The notes below the pieces were generated by a model, which worked only from the letters and a program-made list of their open reading frames with translations, did no database searches and had not been told where the DNA came from. A stretch of 64,000 nt of DNA. Source: Cordylochernes scorpioides. Lineage: Eukaryota > Arthropoda > Arachnida > Pseudoscorpiones > Chernetidae. The number at the start of each line of letters is the position of its first letter. Positions within the stretch are counted from its first letter, which is position 1. The stretch is taken from contig CP092886.1 in NCBI GenBank assembly GCA_030710605.1, forward strand, positions 54,377,382 to 54,441,381, given 5' to 3'. The position numbers and the translations under genes are program-made. Shown here one piece after another: positions 33,290 to 44,299 of this stretch.

Positions 33290-33412
33290 TTCGTTATATT
33301 AGGACAACCCAATATGTACTAAAAGAGGCACATCTCCTTTTAATATATATTCTGATAAATCATTAATTTAGTAAAATACATTGAAGTTTCACCTATATTT
33401 CTCAAAGGTCTA
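33290..33412. repeat. Dispersed repeat R2, copy 1
   Basis: GTTCGTTATATTAGGACAAC, then CCCAATATG and ATTTCTCAAAGGTCT recur at 34158-34280 with about 90 percent agreement by eye. The two copies lie in the same orientation about 870 bases apart. No coding content. Confidence 0.7.
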
Positions 33413-33700
33413 ATAACTGAACATGGTTTTAATTTTTTAAAAAGTAAATCATTCTTAAAGAATTGATGTTTTAGTAAAATTTAATGAAATAAACACGCTT
33501 TTTATTGATTCATCAATACGCGATATTTTCATTCAGAAAATAATTTTATTCAATATAAATTCTTATTTCTACAGATGAATATTATTATTATTACACGTAT
33601 AGTAAAATAAAAAAGGCATATCCTGACCACGTTCAAATGAGCTTAATACCAACACCTGACCTTTTTTTATTATTCAATTTTTTTTATTTTTTCACCTACG

Positions 33701-33732
<32 letters not shown>

Positions 33733-33749
33733 ATATATATATATATATT

Positions 33750-33905
33750 AGATAAAAATATTATTTAATTTCAAATTGGACTTCCTAGATCAAACTACTC
33801 TTCAAATTCGACCGCCAGATGTCATTGCTTTCCCTTAATGAGCTTATTGTTGTTGTTTTCCTTTGGCCGGCTCATATATTTTGTAGACATGTAAAAATAC
33901 GTATT
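33750..33905. repeat. Dispersed repeat R3, copy 1
   Basis: Blocks AAACTACTCTTCAAATTCGA, CGCCAGATGTCATT and TTGTTGTTGTTTTC-TTTGGCCGGCTCA recur at 34290-34435 and 43790-43950. R2 and R3 occur in the same order in both 33-kb copies, so this is a tandem duplication of a larger block; the 43-kb copy is independent. Confidence 0.6.
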
Positions 33906-34157
33906 ATTTTATATCAGGTAATATTTTTCCAATTATGTTTTAATTATTTTCATCAGCTCAATTAAACACAAATAATGATTTGAAATGTTTTTTTATTATT
34001 TTTACCACGCGACTGCACTATCATAAAATAGTCATACACACATATACTATATGCCAATACCATAATACTCATGTAATCCAAACAAGCTAATAATATCAAT
34101 CCCCAAAAATATTTAAAATAACAGTAAGCCGTCGAATATATATAATAACATAGACTG

Positions 34158-34280
34158 TTCGTTATATTAGGACAACCCAATATGAACTAAAAGAGGCGCC
34201 TCTCCCTTTAATATATATGCTAATAAATCATTAGTTTTGCGTAAAATACATTGAGGTTTCACCTAAATTCCTCAAAGGTC
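34158..34280. repeat. Dispersed repeat R2, copy 2
   Basis: Direct repeat of 33290-33412. It is followed by R3 copy 2, as at the first location. Confidence 0.7.
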
Positions 34281-34289
34281 TCACATATA

Positions 34290-34435
34290 TATGTTATATA
34301 AAAATATTATTTTACTTTAAAAAAAATTATGATTTCATAGATTCAAATACTCTGCTAAATCGACCGCCAGAGGTCACTCTTCCCCTATAAAAACTCGTTG
34401 TTGTTTTATCCCAATGGCTATGGCTATAATTTTTT
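34290..34435. repeat. Dispersed repeat R3, copy 2
   Basis: It contains CTGCTAAATCGACCGCCAGA, then GGTCACTC and CTCGTTGTTGTTTTATCCCAATGGC, diverged from copy 1. It ends close to the TA tract in which the LTR element at 34632 begins. Confidence 0.55.
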
Positions 34436-34631
34436 ATATATTCCTTTGGATCATTTAAAGCTATTTTTAATAACTATTTTTATCAATATTATTATTGCCA
34501 CGACTGCATTACCAATACCATTTAGTACTAAAAAGACCCAGCAAATAATTCCATACCATAATCCTCAGCATGATCAAAAATCAAGCAGAAAATCAAATCT
34601 CATTTGTTTTTATAACATATATATATATATA

Positions 34632-34945
34632 TGTGGCAATATAGTGGTAATCATGTGGTGAGGTGAGAAATAATCACACGACGAGTTGGTAGAGCAATAA
34701 TCCAGGCAGCCAGCCGAGAGAGCGAGCGAGACGTTATCCGCTGAACGACTGTTTTCCCTGTGTACACAACCGGGGGGCTAACCAGGATAGTCGCCAGGTG
34801 GTGACGGCCCCCCCCCCCCCCCTCAGGAATGTGGCCAAAAATGGTCGTAAGTTAGTTGTCTAAAGTGTCTCGCTTTAGCTGCTCATCTCTCTCTCGTTGG
34901 CTGTTGGTTTGTTTTATTAATCCTGGAAGAGCATATATTAAGACA
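34632..34945 (-). repeat. 3' LTR of LTR element copy 1
   Basis: On the minus strand it runs TGTCTTAATATATGCTCTTC ... ATTGCCACA. It has a run of about 17 C on the plus strand near 34808-34825, longer than the nine in the other LTR, which accounts for most of the length difference. Confidence 0.85.
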
Positions 34946-35741
34946 TATGGCCCCCGTTGAAGAAGGCTGAACATGGTTTAAGTATATTTAAAGCTGGAGA
35001 AGCCAGGAATAGAGAAAATAATTTTACAGTTAAAATTAGTTAAGGTAATGGTGACATAGTTTTATGTAAATAAAATATTGTATAGTACACAAGTAAATAT
35101 TATTTACAAGCAGTTTTACAACACCGGGGAGTTTGACATTTAAGGAAATCTTTGAAAATATCAAGGTTATAAAAGGCTATATACAACTAAATCTAATGTA
35201 CTATAAGGGAAGTGATATGGAGGAGTGTGAACAACGAGAAGAAGAGTCACATACATATGGTGAAATTCTGAAGATCATTAAGACTGGGGAACTCTACACT
35301 TTAAGATATTTTTCAGGCGGACATGGCAAGGGGAAACTTGTCATGGGCTTTCTATGCTATAAGTGTAGAGTACGAGAAATGAGATTGAGGTTGACAATTG
35401 TGTGAGCTCAGGACTGAGGTAAATATAAAACTACATACAATGTTAGAATTTCGGCGAACAGAGCGAGGGGAAACTTGCTTTGGGCCAATCTAACTTATCT
35501 ATGCAGTTACTTGTGTAGCGAGTCCGAGGGGAAAAGTCCCGTGTGTAGGTGAGGAAGTCGAACGGACTTATATTTAATTTGCGGAAAGTCTGCGCGCACA
35601 GTGCCAAAAATTGGGACGAGGACTGCGTTGTCCGTTACAAGTGACAAGCTGCTCGGACACGAGGTGTTTGAACCGTCGTGGGAGCTTGTGCAAGGCGATG
35701 ATTTCGCGGTGGGTTGAAAGTAAGACCCATGTCTGCGCGAA

Positions 35742-35990
35742 ATGATGACGGACCGGACAGAATCAGCGACGATGTTTAACGTACCTCCGTGGGAAATATC
35801 GGAGGTAGGCTATATCGTGCTGGTTTGGACAATGGACAAACATAGATTTGAAGACAGGGTCCGTGTGGCGCGAGAAGAAGAAGCGAACTGTGTCGCTCGA
35901 TGCAGATTGTTCAAGTGCGAACAAAAAGGGGTTGATAAATATCTAGCAGTTAGTCAATCTGCACCCTGTGACGAACACACCATTGGCTAG
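35742..35990 (+). other. Open frame inside the non-coding LTR element, antisense
   Basis: An 82-codon open frame lies antisense to the element's own orientation. The same frame is partly preserved in copy 2 at 53167-53361 (TDRTESATMFNVPPWEIS is shared). Sharing follows from sequence identity of the two elements and is not evidence of function. No domain recognised. Confidence 0.3.
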
Positions 35991-36754
35991 ATGGTGTGGG
36001 TCGGTGGATAGGCTAGAGATGAAATACGAAATAAATTATCATAAATGAAGGGCGAAGGTTAGGATTTTGAAATGACAATATAGAAGTTCGATAATTGATT
36101 AATCAATAATTCTCTATAAAGGTCCTGAGCTGGTATAAAGTTAACAAAGTTGTAAGAATGAGAGGGGCATTAAGGGGAAGATAGATAAGAGTCACCAAGG
36201 GTTGGTTGTAAGCAAGGCTCACGTGGTGGTTGGAATTCTTCGACGCCTGAATTACAGGGTGAATTTTGAATCGATTAGGGAAAGAAATTATTTTTCGTGA
36301 GCCGTGCTTACAAGTAGGAGAGGTCTATACAAAAGTTTAGGTGCTGGAGGCATATTTTTATAAATAATTTGATTATGAAAAATCTATTGTTAATAGTAAA
36401 AATCGTAAAGCGTTAATAGGTAGAATTCCTTTTTTTTTTAATGATTTTTTTTTTTTGTTAAAGAGTTACGTTAAAATGGAAATTATTTAATTAAAATGAC
36501 GATTGTTACATCTACTGGTAAGGTAACTAATTAAATGGGTTTCACATAGCTAGATATAATATGGATAATAAGATCACTGTTAATAGGGGTGGAGAGATAA
36601 ATGGAAATATTAAATATTTTTACATATTCACACATATTGAGCTAATTATGGAAATATTGGGACAATCTACAAGGAATGACTTATTTAAAGAATGAATGGT
36701 AGGAGTTAAGACAATTACACTTACGAGTTATGTTGGTTTAGGGCGCAGGTAAGT

Positions 36755-36961
36755 TCATTGAGCTTCGGGAGAGTTCTGTCTGTGACACTGTGCGTACCAG
36801 TGTTGTACATCACAGTAGCGGTAGGGAGATGGCGGAGTCTTGTCCATGATGGCGGGAGGTGTCCTGCTCTGGCACGGCGATCGTTCTTGAGTAGATCTAG
36901 TGCTGGAAGAAGTGCGTGGCAGCTCCATCTCCGTCGTAGCTGAATACTTCTTCGGGATCAC
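36755..36961 (-). pseudogene. Gag-like zinc-knuckle fragment, copy 1
   Basis: A 68-codon frame just inside the 5' LTR side of the element ends with a knuckle-like pattern YRYCDVQHWYAQC. Copy 2 has CRYCYVQHWYAQC, i.e. CX2CX3HX4C, while here the first cysteine has become tyrosine. This spacing is used in gag-like proteins of some arthropod retroelements. Upstream is a proline- and serine-rich segment. It is what is left of gag; whether it was ever translated from this short form is unknown. Confidence 0.5.
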
Positions 36962-37119
36962 GGTTCAAAGGTTGGCGAGGAAGGGGTTGAGGGCTCGAAG
37001 AGGAGTGGTTACAGTTGAGTTGGGTTTGGTCGATCATCGTGGCTTGGCTTCTTGTTTCTTCATACTCCGGTATATGAGGGATTCGCTTCCCGGCCAGGTC
37101 TTATCCTGTCGACTTTCAA

Positions 37120-37426
37120 TGTGGCAATATAGTGGTAATCATGTGGTGAGGTGAGAAATAATCACACGACGAGTTGGTAGAGCAATAATCCAGGCAGCCA
37201 GCCGAGAGAGCGAGCGAGACGTTATCCGCTGAACGACTGTTTTCCCTGTGTACACAACCGGGGGGCTAACCAGGATAGTCGCCAGGTGGTGACGCCCCCC
37301 CCCTCAGGAATGTGGCCAAAAATGGTCGTAAGTTAGTTGTCTAAAGTGTCTCGCTTTAGCTGCTCATCTCTCTCTCGTTGGCTGTTGGTTTGTTTTATTA
37401 ATCCTGGAAGAGCATATATTATGATA
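37120..37426 (-). repeat. 5' LTR of LTR element copy 1
   Basis: Nearly identical to the LTR at 34632-34945 apart from the C-run. The end next to the flanking TA repeat reads TATCAT where the partner has the canonical TGTC-type start, a terminal mutation. Confidence 0.85.
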
Positions 37427-37492
37427 TATATATATATATATGAAAAAAAAACAATAGAAAAAATTAAAATAACACATATATTTTTTTTTTGC

Positions 37493-37840
37493 TATTTAAA
37501 AAGGCATATATGGATCAAAATATATTTTGATATATATTAGTAAATTAAATTTTATTGCCATCTATCGTTAAAATTTTACACAAATAAATTTACTGGCAAT
37601 GCGTTTCTTTTAAATATAATCAAATATTATCTCATAGGTTCACTACTGATGAGCCAAGCCCTCTCATTCAATAACTCATATCATTGCAGTAAGGTCTGTA
37701 GAGATAATATTTGATTATATTTAAAAGAAACGCATTGCCAGTAAATTTATTTGTGTAAAATATTTTGATATGGTTTGATATATAGTTTGATATAGTTTGA
37801 TCTAAATATATTTTTATCCAATATATATGCCTTTTTAATT
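37493..37840. mobile_element. Large palindrome with perfect 61-bp inner arms
   Basis: Arms 37573-37633 and 37701-37761 are perfect inverted repeats over 61 bases (start ATTTTACACAAATAAATTTA). The 67-base loop contains an R1 motif (CACTACTGATGAGCC). Outside these, TTAAAAAGGCATATAT (about 37497) and ATATATGCCTTTTTAA (about 37825) form a second, outer inverted pair. No coding sequence. The perfect arms imply recent formation or gene-conversion-like homogenisation. Confidence 0.85.
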
Positions 37841-37844
37841 AAAG

Positions 37845-39770
37845 ATTTATTCATAGATTGCCCTATTTTCAAAACAATATATATATATATGTCAAGGAAG
37901 AGATAATCGTAAATAAAACGTCAATAAATTCGTGGCGAGAAAGAAGATGCCTCTAAAACGTCATCATCAGGTATTAGAAGAAAACAAAGATCGCCCAGGA
38001 AAGAAAACTCTAAAATTGGGGACATTTTCTAGAAGAAAATCCTTCTATTTTTACAAATATATTTATCTCCCTAATCCAAGTGCCAAAGTCAGCAGAAAAC
38101 TTCCTACATTCAAAAAATTGAATAAAAAGTTATATAAAAATAAATTTACCAATAAAAGTGAGAGAAACTAGATATTCTTTATTCAAAATAAAATTTATTT
38201 ATTTTATTCTATTTGGATTGACATTTATTTGAGTAAATTGAATAGAAAATATTTCTTAAAGAGAGGAGCATAAGATTTTATATTAGAATATCTATCTGTT
38301 CATAGAGAATATATAATAACTAAGTGAGGCTTATTTTTCCATTCGGGCCTTAATTTATTGGATATTTCATTGCTGACTTATGGCTTTCTTGAAGCGATAG
38401 GATTTTTTAGGCATTAAATATGTTTTATAAAGTACAAATTAATATATATTTAATACAATATATTACTAATATCGTTGTATTTACTCTTTTGGTTGTTATT
38501 AATTATAATTTCCCAGATATATAATTAAAATTTGAGAAAACATACAAACAAAATAATGCATAATAGTATAGACTTATATTTAAATATAATAACATAAATA
38601 TTGTTATCTTTTTTCCTCACTTTCACATAGTTTACAACATAGAAAGCCACCGTGAAATTGATACCATTGTCTTTTTTATTCATTTATTAACAATAATCTT
38701 TATTTTCGCTCATTATCCGTATAACGACCGCACTAATAGACGTAAAGGATTCTGAAAGAGCAGACGAAAAAGTAATATTTATCCAGAGAACAGCATTTAC
38801 ATTGTGATATTTTGAGTTTTCAGAAAGAATTGTGGAAGCCATCCTATGTGAAGGATCTTGTAGCGCCCTCTCTTTGATTTTCCTAGCTACGAGAAACGCT
38901 TAGTTACTATATTTAATCGGCAATTCTGTTTTCTGTGATTCTGCATTTTGACTTTTTGGAGTTGGTCATTTTGTCGCACAGTTAATAAGTTTAAAAATAT
39001 ATTTATTTAAAATATTTATTATATTTTAAATTTATTTTATACATTTTATACCATACCATTGATTATGTGCTATATATAGGGTTGTTCAAATTAAATTGGA
39101 CGAAACACAAATTTGAAAATCTCGAATAAGTCGGTATTTCGTACATATATGCCAAATTCTCACACTTTGCCCCTTTGGATTTTTGTGTTTTGAGCTTGAT
39201 AAAAACTGCTCTCAGATTTAGAAACCCGAAAACGCTAGTTGGTCTCTGGAAGGTCGTTGAGGACTGCTGAGATTGTCTTGATCAAAATATTCTGGGACGA
39301 AACCTTATTGACTAGAAACATCGTTTATGGGCTGTTGTTAAACGTCAAGGCACACACAAAGAAAACAATAAGTTGTATAAACATATGTAAATTATTTTAA
39401 TGAAGCACCAAAATCGTTGTTTCAAAATTGTAATACCCTCTGTATTCGTGAACTTTGATCTCGTTTGCGAACATTTCGATATTGTTTATGAGGTTCTAAA
39501 GCATGATGCACGTGTTTCTGTATATAGATTTAGATGTTCATTCCATGATTATATAGAATGTTTTAGTATAAACCTTGTGGGGCACACAACCTCTGCTGTT
39601 TCGGTTTTGATAATGATGGTATATGTTTCGGTTTGTTTGAAAATTATCAACATGTTGTTCTCTAATTAATGTTCATATATATCGTCGCTGTATGCCAGTA
39701 GATGGAAATTCGTTTGAGGTTGCAATAAAAACCGTTGATCGAAATGGAGTGTGTGGTATACGTGCGTTAC
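37845..39770. other. No supported gene
   Basis: AT-rich. The lysine-rich 79-codon plus frame at 37932-38171 is a product of A-rich sequence and has no domain. At 39070-39330 a GGTTGTTCAAATTAAATTGG start and a less AT-rich patch suggest a decayed transposon, but neither strand gives a recognisable protein. Confidence 0.4.
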
Positions 39771-39774
39771 AATA

Positions 39775-40275
39775 TCAGTACTATAGTATTTAATTTCATT
39801 ACAATTTCATTTCAGTATATAATTACAATTTCAATACTATAGTATTTAATTTTATTACAATTTCATTTCAGTATAATTACAATTTCAGTACTATAGTATT
39901 TAATTTCATTTCAGTATAATTACAATTTCAGTACTTTAGTATTTAATTTCAGTACAATTTCATTTAAGTATAATTACAATTTCAGTACTATAGTATTCAA
40001 TTTCATTTCAGTATAATTACAATTTCAGTACAATTTCATTTAAGTATAATTACAATTTCAGTACTATAGTATTTAATTTCAGTACAATTTCATTTCAGTA
40101 TAATTACAATTTCAGTACTATAGTATTTAATTTCAGTACAATTTCATTTCAGCATAATTAAAATTTCAGTACAATTTCATTTCAGTGTGTATAATTACAA
40201 TTTCAGTACTATAGTATTTTTAATTTCAGTACAATTTCATTTCAGTATAATTACAATTTCAGTGCTATAGTATTC
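39775..40275. repeat. TTTCAGTA-type low-complexity tandem repeat
   Basis: Irregular repetition of TATAATTACAATTTCAGTAC, then TATAGTATTTAATTTC and AGTACAATTTCATT for about 500 bases, with a step of roughly 50 bases that is not constant. No genes. Confidence 0.8.
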
Positions 40276-41180
40276 AATAATAGTCGTGCAATTTCTTTAA
40301 ATTTTATAAAATATTAATTCTATTTACGAAATACTTACATTTATACTTACTTATTTTTCATATCAATATATGATTTTTGAAAGGTTAAGCTATTTGTCCT
40401 ACCTAACGTACAAAATGGTGTGTTATTCAATCGTTAAATCGTCTTGTGGTTCGGTAATCTAGAGGATAATGTCAACTGATCATAGTTTGGGGTATTTTTA
40501 AAACCATTTGTTTCCCTAAACCTATCATCTCGATAATATTTCACCTAAAGATAAAAAATAAACTAAAAATATAATGTTTTATATTTTTCTCAACATTCCC
40601 ATTGCATTCTGAGCATTTCAGCGTTTATTGTGTAAATTGTGTAATTGTTTAATTTTGTATTGTGCAAAACTTTAGTGTGTAAATGTTCGCATAATGATTT
40701 TTTGAGTTTTAAAGACTTTGGATCATCCTGTATACGTATATTAAGGTAACTTGTGCAAAATTATGTATTTGTTCAAATTAAATTTATTAATAGTACATCT
40801 AATGTTACGACGTTTTTGTTTGCTCCAGCTTTATTTTGCAAGAGTTTTTCCTTCCATAATCAGGTTATTTTTAATTGTTATATTATTATTTTTTAAATTA
40901 AATAATTAGTATATAAAATATATATTTTAGAATATGGAGATAGAACAATAACAAACCACATCTACGATAAACAAAATAGGAGTTAAGTTCTTTCTTGATC
41001 TATGAGCTCTTTTTCACGCCTGAAAAAACAACAACATATAAATCTAAGGTATTTTTAATCATCATCATAGGAGCACGTAACATTTGTTGCATTTTCAACC
41101 AATACTAAAGAAACTTTCGTACTTTTTATTGTGCGCTGAGAAACTATTGTGTGTGGGAGGGGAAATACGTATTTTGACTT
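40276..41180. other. No supported gene
   Basis: AT-rich. GATCATCCTGTATACG at about 40723-40738 resembles the terminal repeat of a mariner element reading toward the left, but no partner end is visible. Confidence 0.35.
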
Positions 41181-41205
41181 TATTCAACACAAAATCTTTA
41201 AATGA

Positions 41206-41421
41206 TTATTCCGGAACATACTCACCATCTGCTTCAATCACTGCTTCCCAATTATTAAGAAAACAAACGATGGGTGAATGCTCCACATAGAAGTTTTTGC
41301 CTAGCATTCTCCTTGTCAAGATTTCGTCCTCTTTAACGGATGACCAAATTATCTGGTCGTCGACATCGGATGGTCGTTCTCTTCCTTCGTCATCTGCGAG
41401 ATTAACATTGCTCGGTTCCAA
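41206..41421 (-). pseudogene. Internally deleted mariner transposase fragment
   Basis: The 71-codon minus frame starts with a mariner-like N-terminal helix-turn-helix linker (RERPSDVDDQ, then EDEILTRRML). After NFYVEHSP it jumps to what looks like the transposase C-terminus (NNWEAVIEADGEYVPE). The whole catalytic domain is missing between these. The assignment rests on short motif resemblance. The nearby TGTCCTGTATA at about 41490 could be the terminal repeat of the element. Confidence 0.45.
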
Positions 41422-41544
41422 CTTGGCTCTTTCTGATTGTTATTTCGCCAAAATATTTCGTTGATATCGCGAAATGATTGTCCTGTATATTCTGCCTTTC
41501 TCTCTAAGTGATAGATTATAATGTATCAAGACTATATATTTATA

Positions 41545-41884
41545 CAGTGGACCCTCGGTTTACGAGCACCTTGGAGTACGAACTTTTCGCAGTACGAGCA
41601 AATTTTTTGAAAAATTTTACCTCGGATTACGAGTGAAATTTCGCATTACGAGCAATTCGTGATGGTTGCCCGTAATCGTGATGGATGAAAATTCACTGGG
41701 ATCCCTCCCTTCATATCAGATTCGGGAAATATGTAAAATGTGGGAAACTGTGCAATTGTTCGTAACAAGAAGAATTGCCCGATTTTCAATTATTAAAAAT
41801 AAGAAATTAGTTTCGCACTACGAGCGTTTTGGAGTACGAGCATGGCTCTGGAACGGATTATGCTCGCAAACCGAGGGTCCACTG
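41545..41884. mobile_element. Tigger/pogo-type miniature element, 340 bp
   Basis: Terminal inverted repeats CAGTGGACCCTCGGTTTACG (left) and CGCAAACCGAGGGTCCACTG (right), about 23 bases with one difference. TA duplications lie at 41543-41544 and 41885-41886. Interior has further GAGTACGAGC/GCTCGTA motifs in both directions. There is no transposase. The 78-codon frame across it is incidental. Confidence 0.9.
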
Positions 41885-41889
41885 TATAT

Positions 41890-43080
41890 ATATAGCTTTT
41901 GAGACGAACTCTTATTATCTAAAAAGAGAGGATTTTTAAATATATAAATTAAACAAAACGCCAATTTTTAAAGAATAATTCTCAGAGTCATACATCCCGT
42001 TTAATACTTCTATTTGAAAAAGAGAGGAAATAATACTTTTATGTTTAGTGTCGGTTTATAATCTGTCAAATAGAGTGTCGCGCGGCTACAATAAGAAACC
42101 AGATTTCGTGAAATCCCTAAGTGTTGGTACTAACTCTGAAAATTACACTTCGGAGTTAATTAGAATCTAGTCGTCTGTGCTCCATAAAGTCCTGATCCCT
42201 TAGATAAACGCCTTCAGTGAGAATGGGTACACACAATTTAATAAATACAATAGAAATAAAAAATGCGAATAATATGTAAATTTATACAATTTTTGATAAA
42301 TAAACTGAAAATGCAGCACAATTCCGAAACGTTATTTTTCATTTCCCAAATAAGAATTTGATTTCCCATAATTATAAGGAGATCAATTAAAATTATAATT
42401 AGGGAAAAAAATAACTACAAAATTCAAATTATTATAATAATTCTTATAGGAAGTAATTAATTTAAAATGCCACAAATGGCAGAAAGTTGCGTGCAGCCCC
42501 GTTACAATATGCCGACGTCCAATCAACCAACGCCTTACTTATTTATTATTGGCTAGAAGATGGATTTAAAGGAAGCCCCAGCTTCTAAGCCTGAATTAGT
42601 GGTCTCGTAATTTGATATGAAGCATAAAATCCCTTTCTCTACTTATTGTATTGGCCGACACATAATTGATACTCCAGAGATCCTTTTGTGTGGCGCCAGA
42701 CTTATAAATCTCTGTTTGTACTATTTTATTCTTTAGTTCCTAACTACACTCACTTTTTATTGTAGAACTTTATTTTATTACAGAAATTTTCTTATGCCAT
42801 TTCAATGCGTAGCTGAATCAAAATTGATTTGCATAATCCCTACTTCTTGATTGATGATTTAGTTGGATTTTATTGGTAGAGAATGGATGAATAGTAAGTT
42901 CTCTTTATGTTAGCTGAATCTCTTCATAATTTGCATGAATTTGTTTTTAGATTGATATTATAATAAATGGATTAAATATTTCACAATTTTTTTTTTTGTA
43001 TTTAAATAGTACACTTCAGGAATCCTGGTTACATCAAGAGAGAATTGTGAAACTGAATTATTTTATATAAAACAATAAAT
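41890..43080. other. No supported gene
   Basis: AT-rich; a less AT-rich patch at 42475-42700 holds CCAAT-type boxes (CCAATCA, TTATTGGC) and could be regulatory or LTR debris. No repeat partner found. Confidence 0.35.
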
Positions 43081-43081
43081 T

Positions 43082-43330
43082 ATCTTCCCATCCCTGGACA
43101 CTTTTATTTTTCCGTTCATCTCATTACTCTTCACAATATATCCTTTCATACTTTATCCATAAGGTTAGAAATAATCGCTATTTCTCTTTAAAATAAATTT
43201 CGATTTTTCGTTCAAAAGAAACACATGCGGAATAATTTTCAAATGTCGTTCTATAATTATAAGCCGCATTATATTGTATTATAAATTATCTCTCTATATA
43301 ATTAACCATATATAACCATTTATGAACGAT
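43082..43330 (+). repeat. Stray permuted monomer of the tRNA-like array
   Basis: It begins in the T-arm (TTCCCATCCCTGGACACTTT), continues through the complete spacer and reaches the sequence that lies upstream of the next tRNA (ATTTATGAACG, matching ATTTACGAACG). It therefore runs across the unit boundary in permuted order and lacks the tRNA 5' part. Confidence 0.75.
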
Positions 43331-43339
43331 GAAATGAAG

Positions 43340-43780
43340 AAGTTTCAATCTTCCTTATAAAGATGCATTTACCCTAGTTGCAACTTCTGCTAATGATAGT
43401 TTAATTACTGATTTGATTCAATCTATCTCCATCGTAATATAAAGAAACTCAGAGAATGTGTAAAAAGATAAAAATAAATCATTAACATCAGAAAAGATTA
43501 AATCTTCCATTCAGACAGAAATAAAACTGTGTTACGAGAAGAATTAAATGATTCTAAAGAACTTGGATCTATTAGCAAAACGTACATGTCGAAACCAATA
43601 GATCCTACAAATTGTGGTTAAAATATCTTCAAAATGACAGACACTCGACATTTATGTACAGACGGTATTTAATATGAATCCAGAACTTACTGGCATGGAA
43701 AATGGGTTAAGGTTCTCTTAAAGGAAATCCAATAACCCATATCAAATTATTTTTTTAGGAGTTTCACCCAAACTTTTCTA
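43340..43780. other. No supported gene
   Basis: AT-rich sequence without features. Confidence 0.4.
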
Positions 43781-43789
43781 ATATAATAT

Positions 43790-43950
43790 ATGTTATATTA
43801 AAATATATATTTTTCATTTTTGAATCATATTTTCTAGAACAAACTACTCTGTAAAACCAACTTCCAAATGTCATGGACTTTAGACTATATAAACCCATTG
43901 TTGTTGTTTTACTTTGGCCGGCTCAAATCTTTATGTAGATATGTAAATAT
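43790..43950. repeat. Dispersed repeat R3, copy 3
   Basis: AACAAACTACTCTGTAAAAC, CAAATGTCATGG and TTGTTGTTTTACTTTGGCCG match the R3 copies at 33750 and 34290. Confidence 0.6.
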
Positions 43951-44196
43951 GTAATTTTTTTTTTTTTTATTCTTTACGCCTTAAGTCAGGTATTATTTCA
44001 ACCTCAATTATGTTATCAGATCATTAAAAGTAAATTGTGATCTAAACTATTTTTATATATTATTTTTTCCATGAAACTGCAATACCATTGTTTAAATGTT
44101 CATGTATCCTCAAAACAAGCATGTTAATAATTCATATATTATCTCACAAAATGTATTATTATAACATATATTTTTTCCGAAAGGAAATTGATCTAT

Positions 44197-44286
44197 AAAA
44201 GCAAAGGGCGTCTCTCCCGTCAAAATGAATAGATGGCGTTTAGTTTTGACGTTTATTTTGACGGGAGCGACGCCCTATGCTTTGAT
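44197..44286. mobile_element. Small foldback of the TAGATGGCG family
   Basis: Arms GCAAAGGGCGTCTCTCCCGT (then CAAAAT) and ATTTTGACGGGAGCGACGCC (then CTATGC) form an inverted repeat of about 27 bases with two mismatches. The loop carries TAGATGGCGTTTAGTTTTGACG. A degraded copy with TAGATGGCGCGTAGTTT and CTTGACGAGAG is at about 47440-47500. Confidence 0.7.
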
Positions 44287-44299
44287 ATATATAAAACTT

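Larger units (their letters stand above)
34632..37426 (-). mobile_element. Non-coding LTR retrotransposon, copy 1 (minus orientation)
   Basis: Direct repeats 34632-34945 and 37120-37426 bracket 2174 bases. Orientation comes from the polypurine tract AACGGGGGCCATA beside the left LTR (minus strand), from AATAAA in the LTR read on the minus strand, and from the gag-like zinc-knuckle frame at 36755-36961. The interior has no protease, reverse transcriptase or integrase. The internal sequence is the same, in inverse orientation, as 51979-54153. Both ends lie in TA microsatellite, so the target duplication cannot be read. Confidence 0.85.

Noticed and set aside
35742-35990. Conserved small protein shared by both LTR element copies
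   Set aside because: Open frame is antisense to the element and truncated differently in copy 2; identity follows from shared ancestry of the DNA.
37932-38171. Lysine-rich 79-codon frame
   Set aside because: Composition follows A-rich DNA; no motif.
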